Below, piece by piece: positions 1 to 4,516 of a stretch of 5,814 nucleotides of DNA. Made by a program: the position numbers and the translations under genes. This DNA is from CAJAUT01 sp043809365 (GTDB lineage: Bacteria; Patescibacteriota; Microgenomatia; UBA1400; UBA12108), in assembly GCA_043809365.1 (NCBI GenBank), contig JAZDDW010000057.1, positions 1-5,814 on the forward strand, given 5' to 3'. Each line of letters begins with the position of its first letter. The first letter of the stretch is position 1. A model generated the notes under the pieces. It was not told the DNA's origin. It made no database searches and saw only the letters and a list, made by a program, of their open reading frames with translations.

Positions 1-2
1 AC

Positions 3-158
3 TCGTATTTGAGAGAGCTGATTAATGTTTTCATCGCCCGATTGTACCCGGGCTTAAACTTCGGCAATATATACCGCAAACGAGGAACATCTGACATATA
101 TCACTCCCTTCGGGAGTGCAATATGTATCGTGACTTATTCACTTGCTCTATTTTTTGA
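3..158 (+). CDS. 3' end of an unidentified protein (5' partial)
   Basis: An open frame enters from the left edge and runs 51 codons to a TGA at 156-158. The peptide begins SYLRELINVFIARLYPGL and continues NFGNIYRKRGTSDIYHSLRE before CNMYRDLFTCSIF. The first 25 or so residues read like genuine protein (amphipathic, then a basic IYRKR segment), which is why I list it although no start is visible. I do not recognise the family. The last third is encoded by the palindrome at 94-126 and overlaps the end of the leftward gene at 101-475, so the true ancestral C-terminus may lie earlier and the tail may be read-through of inserted palindrome sequence. It could also be a chance open frame; 52 codons is not long enough to exclude that. 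Confidence 0.5.
   Translation, partial: SYLRELINVFIARLYPGLNFGNIYRKRGTSDIYHSLRECNMYRDLFTCSIF
94..126. repeat. Imperfect palindrome / hairpin at convergent gene ends
   Basis: The inner stem CACTCCC (102-108) pairs perfectly with GGGAGTG (112-118) around a TTC loop, giving a C(UUCG)G-like apex in RNA. After a 2x2 mismatch the outer stem ACATAT (94-99) pairs with ATATGT (121-126). The build, an AT-rich outer arm and a C/G-run inner arm, resembles the REP-like palindromes around the transposase further right, though the sequence differs. It lies inside the last codons of both convergent reading frames. No T-run follows on either strand, so it is not a classical rho-independent terminator, though it could still act as a bidirectional 3'-end structure. 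Confidence 0.7.
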
Positions 159-475
159 GCTCTGGTACCTGGAGGGATGATTGACCTACCTCCCTGTCCC
201 ACTATCCAGCTAAGGCTATCGTTGAGCGCCATGCCACAAGCCGAAGCCAGGGCCAACCCCCAAATATTCATCTTGAGGGAAAGGGTGGGGATAAGGAGAG
301 TGCCTGGTCCAATCAAGTTAAATCCAAACACTCCCCAATAGCCATATCGCAAAAAAGGTTCCGGATCGACCACAATTAACAGTGAAGCGACGATCATCAC
401 CATCCCAATTGACGCGTAGGCACGCTTAAACCAAGTTTTTTGTGAAAGCGTTACCCATTTTTCTTTCCATTTCAT
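101..475 (-). CDS. DedA/VTT-like small membrane protein, apparently C-terminally truncated
   Basis: A 124-residue protein. A basic N-terminus (MKWKEKW) is followed by a likely transmembrane helix at 18-36, a hydrophobic stretch at 45-65 containing FNLIGPGTLLIP, and another at 70-93 (IWGLALASACGMALNDSLSW). The GPGT segment followed by a second helix resembles the half-membrane hairpin of DedA/SNARE-associated (VTT) proteins, which are lipid or small-molecule transporters in other bacteria. That assignment is by resemblance only. DedA proteins are usually around 200 residues and carry further helices after this point; here the protein ends about 30 residues after the last helix, in a polar tail (RAQKIEQVNKS) whose final residues come from the palindrome at 94-126. 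I infer truncation, and the gene may be non-functional. The start has no Shine-Dalgarno sequence but sits exactly 6 nt after a TACAAT box. Confidence 0.6.
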   Translation of the reverse strand: MKWKEKWVTLSQKTWFKRAYASIGMVMIVASLLIVVDPEPFLRYGYWGVFGFNLIGPGTLLIPTLSLKMNIWGLALASACGMALNDSLSWIVGQGGRSIIPPGTRAQKIEQVNKSRYILHSRRE

Positions 476-481
476 AGTTGT

Positions 482-487
482 ATTGTA
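482..487 (-). promoter_or_regulatory. Putative -10 box giving a leaderless transcript
   Basis: On the minus strand TACAAT (plus-strand ATTGTA) is followed by ACAACT and then the ATG at 475. A start 6-7 nt after the -10 box would fall on the A of the start codon. No SD sequence and no convincing -35 box are visible. The box is one arm of a small inverted repeat, ATTGTA-T-TACAAT (482-494), so it could alternatively be part of an operator. Confidence 0.4.
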
Positions 488-496
488 TTACAATCA

Positions 497-521
497 ACTT
501 ACAACCCCGGGGGTTATAAGT
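497..521 (+). repeat. REP-like 25-bp palindrome, left copy
   Basis: Arms ACTTACAACCCC and GGGGTTATAAGT flank a central G. The arms pair except for one C/A mismatch at the sixth position, which marks the orientation. The right arm contains TATAAG (515-520), a good match to a -10 box 9 nt before the transposase ATG, so the repeat may also supply its promoter. Confidence 0.85.
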
Positions 522-529
522 AAGCAGAT

Positions 530-1195
530 ATGGGCAAAAGAACAATCAAGCCATACACTGGTGGCATATTTCATGTATTCAATCGCAGTATTAACGGCGA
601 AGTCATTTTTGATGAAGCAAAAAACTGTGATCGCATGCTCACCAATATCGTCTACTACCGTCAAACCGAGCAACCGGTTAGTCTGTCCTATTATTTAGTT
701 TGGTGTGCCAAAAATAGATCACCGATGAGTCTCAAGGGAAAAAGGTTAATTACATTGCATTCATATTGTCTTATGCCCACCCATTTTCATTTGTTGATTA
801 GTCAAAATGAAGAGCACGGGATTAGCGAATTTATGGGGAATATTCAGAATAGTTACACCCGATATTTTAATTCTATACACGAAAGATCAGGTCATCTTTT
901 CCAGGGTCAATACAAAATTGTCGAGATTACGTCCAACGAACAACTCCTCCATGTAAGCCGATATATTCATTTGAATCCTGCTACTGCGAGGATAATAAGT
1001 GATGAAAGTATAGAAGAGTACGAATTTTCCTCTCTCTACGAGTTGACTCATAAAAATTCACCTCATCACTTGGCAGATTTAACCAAAATAGTGGAGTCGG
1101 ACGACAAATCAATTAGTACGCACTTACAATTCATCAAAGACAATGCTGACTACCAACGTAAACTCAAGGGAATCGAAAAGTTGCTTTTCGATTGA
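530..1195 (+). CDS. REP-associated tyrosine transposase (RAYT, IS200-like Y1 family)
   Basis: A 221-residue HUH single-strand DNA transposase. Seen in the sequence: an N-terminal GGIFHVFNRSINGEVIF strand region (11-27), the metal-binding HFH motif in LMPTHFHLLI (81-90, His85 and His87), a helix with candidate nucleophile tyrosines Y109 and Y112 in NSYTRYFN, the RSGHLFQGQYK segment (119-129), and RYIHLNPATARI (144-155), a strong RAYT signature. Members cut and rejoin DNA at REP-type hairpins; the two flanking palindromes are the obvious substrate. The frame is intact with no missing catalytic motif, so it may be active. There is no Shine-Dalgarno sequence before the ATG. Composition is locally AT-rich: 841-900 is 18/60 G+C, against 40/60 in 1561-1620 of the next gene (two chosen stretches), consistent with horizontal origin. 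Confidence 0.93.
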   Translation: MGKRTIKPYTGGIFHVFNRSINGEVIFDEAKNCDRMLTNIVYYRQTEQPVSLSYYLVWCAKNRSPMSLKGKRLITLHSYCLMPTHFHLLISQNEEHGISEFMGNIQNSYTRYFNSIHERSGHLFQGQYKIVEITSNEQLLHVSRYIHLNPATARIISDESIEEYEFSSLYELTHKNSPHHLADLTKIVESDDKSISTHLQFIKDNADYQRKLKGIEKLLFD

Positions 1196-1219
1196 CTTAC
1201 AACCCCCGGGGTTATAAGT
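1195..1219 (+). repeat. REP-like 25-bp palindrome, right copy
   Basis: Same arms and same orientation as the copy at 497-521, but with central C instead of G. Its first base is the final A of the transposase TGA stop. Its TATAAG (1213-1218) lies about 27 nt before the prfB ATG and could contribute to prfB transcription. Confidence 0.85.
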
Positions 1220-1229
1220 CCGATCTTAC

Positions 1230-1238
1230 TGCTACAAT
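1230..1238 (+). promoter_or_regulatory. Extended -10 promoter of prfB, probably leaderless
   Basis: TGCTACAAT (TG-N-TACAAT) is an extended -10 element. The hexamer ends 6 nt before the ATG at 1245, so transcription would begin at or next to the start codon. No Shine-Dalgarno sequence lies in the ATCCTC between them, which supports a leaderless mRNA. The -35 region would fall inside the REP-like repeat and has no TTGACA match. Confidence 0.5.
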
Positions 1239-1244
1239 ATCCTC

Positions 1245-2288
1245 ATGTCAGACTTAGCCACGCGTTTAGACGATCTCAAAACCAAGCTCCGTTTGGACGA
1301 GCTCCAGGTCGAAAAACAAACCCTTCTCAAACAAATGGAGGGAGCCGAATTCTGGGGTCAAGCCGATGCGCAAAAGAAAAGCCAACGTCTATCCGAGATC
1401 AACGACCTCCAAGAAACCTTTGCCCACGTCGAATCGACCGTGGGGGACGCCGAAACCGCCATCGAGTTAGGGGAAGAGATAGAAAAGTATTGTGCCATTG
1501 CAGAGAGTGCCATTAACAAGCTAGAGCTTTCTACCTATCTCTCTGGTCGCTTTGACGCCCTCGATGCCTTGCTCTCCATCCACGCCGGGGCAGGGGGCAC
1601 CGAAGCCATGGATTGGTCGGGTATGCTTGAGCGGATGTACTTGCGCTACGCCGAGCGACAGGGGTGGGGCTATGAGATTATCGATGAAACTAGGGGGGAC
1701 GAAGCCGGGATCAAATCCGTCTTGATTCGCTTTAAAGGTAAAAATGCCTACGGACTCTTAAAGCGTGAGGCCGGTACTCACCGTTTAGTCCGCCAAAGCC
1801 CCTTTAATGCCGACAAACTCCGCCAAACTAGCTTTGCTCTCGTCGAAGTCTTGCCGGCTGTAGAGGAAGATACCCCTGACGTAGTCGTAAAAGACGAAGA
1901 CATCGAGTGGCAGTTTTTCCGCGCCGGAGGCCATGGCGGGCAAAATGTGAACAAAGTGAGCACCGCTGTGCGTCTGATCCACAAACCAAGCGGTATCGTG
2001 ATTGTCAGCACGCAAGAGCGCTACCAACAAAGTAATAGGGACATTTGCCTGCGACTCCTCAAAGCCAAACTCTGGGAAATCGAAGAGGGGAAACGCAAAG
2101 CTGAAATTGCAGGAGCCAAAGGAGAGTACAAAGTTGCCAGTTTTGGTAACCAAATCCGCTCTTACGTGCTCCACCCCTACAAGTTAGTCAAGGATGTGCG
2201 CACGACTTACGAAACCAGTCAGGCAGAAAGTGTTCTTGACGGCGATCTAGACGCCTTTATCCAAGCGCAACTCAAACAGCTCTCATAA
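1245..2288 (+). CDS. prfB: Peptide chain release factor 2
   Basis: A 347-residue class I release factor that hydrolyses peptidyl-tRNA on the ribosome at UAA and UGA. Seen: an N-terminal coiled-coil domain (1-105) with FW at 36-37, the GAGGTEAMDWSGMLERMYLR block (115-134), GDEAGIKSV (151-159), the codon-reading tripeptide SPF (185-187; RF1 would have a PxT motif), the catalytic GGQ in GHGGQNVN (229-236), and the C-terminal IRSYVLHPYKLVKD (304-317). Length is close to other RF2s (E. coli 365). Most bacterial prfB genes need a +1 frameshift at an in-frame UGA near codon 26. Here the equivalent Leu-Asp (17-18) is read by contiguous TTG GAC, so the gene is shift-free. It ends in TAA. prfB next to ftsEX is a widely conserved order. 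Confidence 0.97.
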   Translation: MSDLATRLDDLKTKLRLDELQVEKQTLLKQMEGAEFWGQADAQKKSQRLSEINDLQETFAHVESTVGDAETAIELGEEIEKYCAIAESAINKLELSTYLSGRFDALDALLSIHAGAGGTEAMDWSGMLERMYLRYAERQGWGYEIIDETRGDEAGIKSVLIRFKGKNAYGLLKREAGTHRLVRQSPFNADKLRQTSFALVEVLPAVEEDTPDVVVKDEDIEWQFFRAGGHGGQNVNKVSTAVRLIHKPSGIVIVSTQERYQQSNRDICLRLLKAKLWEIEEGKRKAEIAGAKGEYKVASFGNQIRSYVLHPYKLVKDVRTTYETSQAESVLDGDLDAFIQAQLKQLS

Positions 2289-2292
2289 GATA

Positions 2293-2301
2293 TGATATAG
2301 T
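2293..2301 (+). promoter_or_regulatory. Putative extended -10 promoter after prfB
   Basis: TGATATAGT fits TG-N-TATAAT with one mismatch and begins 5 nt after the prfB stop. Transcription would start near 2307, giving a leader of about 26 nt that includes the SD at 2324-2328. No clear -35 box is visible. If real, it would give the membrane protein and possibly the ftsEX genes a promoter independent of prfB. Confidence 0.4.
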
Positions 2302-2323
2302 GGGGAAAGTCATATATTCGCGC

Positions 2324-2328
2324 GGAGG
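2324..2328 (+). promoter_or_regulatory. Strong ribosome binding site
   Basis: GGAGG lies 5 nt before the ATG at 2334. It is notable because prfB, the transposase, ftsE and the leftward gene all lack a recognisable SD, and it supports the 2334 start. Confidence 0.75.
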
Positions 2329-2333
2329 ATCTT

Positions 2334-2885
2334 ATGGACGAACTCAAGCAAATCAATCTAACCGAAGCTAATCCAGATGATCTTATTATTACTGAAGCAA
2401 AAGAGGAGCTTACCCCCATGAAACCAAAACAAAAAAATAAATTCCTGTTACCCCTAGTGCTCCTCGGTATCCTAGCTGGCTTAGCTACCGGATTTTTTGT
2501 GGCTCAAAAACGGCTTAGTTCTGCAGGCCCAGCTAGCACCATGACCGGTACCACCCAAGCCTTGACTAGCGCCACCAACGTCAAAGTTGGTGATACCTTT
2601 GGCTCAGCCGACGAAAAAACTTTTCGTGATCAGGCAGAAGGGATCCTGATGTCAGGGGGGATTGATGGAGAGGGTAGTCATCACATCGAGCGCGGGGACA
2701 ACAAAAGCCAATGGGTTTATGTCACCTCTTCGGTAGTGGATCTCGATCTCTTAGTCGGTGACCGTGTCGCTGTCTGGGGCGAAACCAATCAGGGTAAAAA
2801 AGCTGGCTGGCTCATGGATGTTGGCCGTCTCAAAGTCCTGGAACTTAATGCTGCCGAGATCAACAACAGCGAACTCGCCGAATGA
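2334..2885 (+). CDS. Single-pass membrane protein with small external beta domain, function unknown
   Basis: A 183-residue protein. The N-terminal tail is acidic (1-28), followed by a basic KPKQKNK stretch, one transmembrane helix at about 37-57 and a Ser/Thr/Ala-rich linker (61-82). The outer domain (about 85-172) is rich in predicted strands: WVYVTSSVVDLDLLVGDRVAV (127-147) and WGETNQGKKAGWLMDVGRLK (148-167). The alternation of strands with a central GDRVAVWGET turn suggests a small OB-like barrel, but I see no catalytic motif. The positive charges before the helix predict cytoplasm-in, outside-out topology. An alternative start, Met29 (2418), has its own GAGGAG 9 nt upstream and would give a 155-residue form beginning MKPKQKNK. 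Its place between prfB and ftsE suggests, without proving, an envelope role. Confidence 0.85.
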   Translation: MDELKQINLTEANPDDLIITEAKEELTPMKPKQKNKFLLPLVLLGILAGLATGFFVAQKRLSSAGPASTMTGTTQALTSATNVKVGDTFGSADEKTFRDQAEGILMSGGIDGEGSHHIERGDNKSQWVYVTSSVVDLDLLVGDRVAVWGETNQGKKAGWLMDVGRLKVLELNAAEINNSELAE

Positions 2886-2891
2886 CTACGC

Positions 2892-2930
2892 AGTCTGACT
2901 TTACAGACTTTATAGCTTTAGGACTTTAAA
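2892..2930 (+). repeat. Short tandem GACTTTA repeats with a small hairpin
   Basis: GACTTTA occurs at 2897-2903, 2906-2912 and 2922-2928, with a degenerate GCTTTA at 2915-2920, giving a period of about 9 bp. AGTCTG (2892-2897) and CAGACT (2904-2909) can form a 6-bp stem with an ACTTTA loop. The region fills most of the 54-bp gap before ftsE. The stem is too weak and lacks a T-run for me to call it a terminator. TAAACT at 2927-2932, 7 nt before the ftsE ATG, is a poor but possible -10 box. Confidence 0.55.
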
Positions 2931-2939
2931 CTAACCATT

Positions 2940-3653
2940 ATGATTGTTTTTGACCAAGTCACTATTCGTTTTGGCAACGGTACGCAAGCTCTCTCCGATG
3001 TCTCATTTGCCATCGGGGAAGGGGAGTTTGTCGTCGTTGAGGGCGCCTCAGGCGCCGGCAAAACCTCTTTGATGCGCTCTCTGATCAAAGATATTACTCC
3101 GACCCATGGCAAAATTGTGGTTGATGGGGATGATCTCTCTAAGATCTCGGCCAAAAACCTGCCCCTCTTAAGGCGCAAGGTCGGAGTGGTTTTCCAAGAT
3201 TTCAAACTCCTCTTTGACCGTACCGTGGCCGAAAATATCGATCTCGCCCTCGACATCATGGGTCTGGATAAAAATTTGATTGCCAAACGGCGTACCGAAC
3301 TCTTGGCCCTCACCGGACTCTCGGGCAAAGAAGATTATTTCCCCATCCAGCTCTCAGGTGGTGAGCTCCAGCGAGTTGGAGTGGCCCGTGCCCTCTCCCC
3401 CCAACCCAAGGTTTTGTTTGCCGACGAGCCGACAGGTAACTTGGATGCCAAAACCGGTCTTTCCATTATTCAACTTTTGCGAGATATCAATGAACAGGGT
3501 ACAACAGTGGTCATGGCTACTCACGACCTGGAGCTCATCAAAGATCTCAAGCTCCGGCGTCTGCGGATGGACAAAGGCAAGCTGGTACACGACTCCGGCG
3601 TCCACCACCACCACTCCAAGGCTGACAAATCTGATAAACTGGAGTCAACATGA
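2940..3653 (+). CDS. ftsE: Cell-division ABC ATPase FtsE
   Basis: A 237-residue ABC ATPase, the cytoplasmic half of FtsEX. Motifs in order: Walker A GASGAGKT (35-42), Q-loop Gln86 in VVFQDFKLL, signature LSGGELQR (138-145), Walker B VLFADEP (158-164) leading into TGNLDA, and H-loop His195 in MATHDLEL. VVFQDFKLL and VARALSPQPKVLFADEPTGN are typical FtsE sequence. FtsE binds FtsX through its cytoplasmic helices, and ATP cycling changes the external domain that controls a murein hydrolase. The C-terminus carries an unusual polar tail with four consecutive histidines (222-225) and several Lys/Asp residues. The ATG lacks an SD sequence. The stop overlaps the ftsX start in ATGA (3650-3653), implying translational coupling. 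Confidence 0.95.
   Translation: MIVFDQVTIRFGNGTQALSDVSFAIGEGEFVVVEGASGAGKTSLMRSLIKDITPTHGKIVVDGDDLSKISAKNLPLLRRKVGVVFQDFKLLFDRTVAENIDLALDIMGLDKNLIAKRRTELLALTGLSGKEDYFPIQLSGGELQRVGVARALSPQPKVLFADEPTGNLDAKTGLSIIQLLRDINEQGTTVVMATHDLELIKDLKLRRLRMDKGKLVHDSGVHHHHSKADKSDKLEST
3641..3644 (+). promoter_or_regulatory. ftsX ribosome binding site inside ftsE
   Basis: GGAG lies in the last codons of ftsE, 5 nt before the ftsX ATG at 3650, and supports that start and coupled translation. Confidence 0.6.
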
Positions 3654-4516
3654 CCCCCAAAAACACGGTTTTGAAACACATCCGCCGCTCACCTTACCAA
3701 TCTATCTCGGCGATCTTTATGACCGTAACTACTTTCCTGATCGTCAGTATCTTCTCGCTCGTTGTGTTGGGCGCAGGGCGTATGCTCTCCTATTTTGAAT
3801 CTCGCCCCCAAGTCACGGCTTTTTTCAAAGATGACACCACCTCCGTGGAGATCGACTCACTTAAGTCCAAAATCTCTGCTTCCACTCCAGTTGAGTCCAT
3901 GCGCTATCTCTCCAAAGAAGATGCCCTCGCGATCTATCGTGAGCAAAACACCGATAATCCTCTTTTACTCGAGATGGTGACTGCCGATATTTTGCCTGCC
4001 AGCCTGGAAGTAAGCGCCAAAAATGTCACTGATCTAGAAGCGATTGCCGGGGTCATGCAAGCCAACTCGTCCGTCGAGGAGGTCGTGTTTCAAAAAGATG
4101 TCATCGATACCCTCAAAAAATGGGTGAGTGGTATCCGTCTTACTGGTATTGTCCTCTCCAGTCTCTTGATCTTTGCCTCCCTCACCACCATCATCGTGAT
4201 CTTGGGTCTCAAATTCACCGCCAGGAAAACCGAGATCAAAACTCTCTCACTCCTAGGTGCTACTCCCTGGTATATCCGTGGTCCTTTTGTCAGCGAGGGT
4301 ATTATCTACGGCGTTCTCGGCTCTTTCCTCGGCTGGGGACTAGCTTATTTAGCTCTCCTTTACTTGACCCCCAACTTGGTGGAGTTTCTCCAAGGTATTC
4401 CCCTCCTGCCCGTCCCCCTGTGGATTATGTTTGCTTTGCTTGGCGCTGAAGTATTGCTTGGGTTGATGATCGGAGGTCTGGCTAGCTTGATCGCGACGAG
4501 ACGTTACGGCCGATGA
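3650..4516 (+). CDS. ftsX: Cell-division membrane protein FtsX
   Basis: A 288-residue permease-type subunit with the standard FtsX layout. There is a short cytoplasmic N-terminus (MTPKNTVLKHIRRSPYQS), TM1 at about 20-42, a large external domain at about 45-160, TM2 at 164-187, a cytoplasmic loop with TARKTEIKTLSLLGATPWYI (190-209), TM3 at 212-238 and TM4 at 258-283, then a basic end (ATRRYGR). The KTEIKTLSLLGA loop is the coupling helix typical of FtsX/MacB-type proteins that contacts the ATPase. The external domain contains YLSKEDALAIYREQ (86-99), a common FtsX element, and is where coiled-coil hydrolase partners bind in characterised systems. The gene overlaps both neighbours by 4 bp (ATGA), so the three products are probably made together. 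Confidence 0.95.
   Translation: MTPKNTVLKHIRRSPYQSISAIFMTVTTFLIVSIFSLVVLGAGRMLSYFESRPQVTAFFKDDTTSVEIDSLKSKISASTPVESMRYLSKEDALAIYREQNTDNPLLLEMVTADILPASLEVSAKNVTDLEAIAGVMQANSSVEEVVFQKDVIDTLKKWVSGIRLTGIVLSSLLIFASLTTIIVILGLKFTARKTEIKTLSLLGATPWYIRGPFVSEGIIYGVLGSFLGWGLAYLALLYLTPNLVEFLQGIPLLPVPLWIMFALLGAEVLLGLMIGGLASLIATRRYGR

Larger units (their letters stand above)
497..1219 (+). mobile_element. RAYT transposase unit bracketed by REP-like palindromes
   Basis: The unit consists of the left palindrome (497-521), the Y1 transposase gene (530-1195) and the right palindrome (1195-1219). The two palindromes are direct copies differing at one base, and no similarity extends outside them. The start codon is 8 nt after the left copy, and the last base of the stop codon is the first base of the right copy, so the gene fills the interval. 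No flanking target duplication is visible, as expected for single-strand HUH transposition. Whether the whole 723-bp unit moves or only the palindromes are mobilised cannot be decided from one locus. Confidence 0.7.

Noticed and set aside
102..118. Rho-independent terminator
   Set aside because: The hairpin is strong, but there is no T-run on either strand after it.
482..521. CRISPR-type or longer tandem repeat structure around the palindromes
   Set aside because: Only two copies exist, about 700 bp apart with a gene between them; no regular spacers.
483..698. Rightward 71-codon frame overlapping the transposase start
   Set aside because: It runs through the palindrome and overlaps the transposase in another frame; the transposase frame has family motifs and this one does not.
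1785..2174. Leftward frame of 129 codons opposite prfB
   Set aside because: It is antisense to the GGQ and C-terminal domains of RF2, with no independent start signal or protein-like motif.
2918..3328. Leftward open frame of 136 codons opposite ftsE
   Set aside because: It is antisense to a convincing ftsE with all ABC motifs; the translation is Ser/Arg/Pro-rich with no recognisable pattern, typical of a shadow frame.
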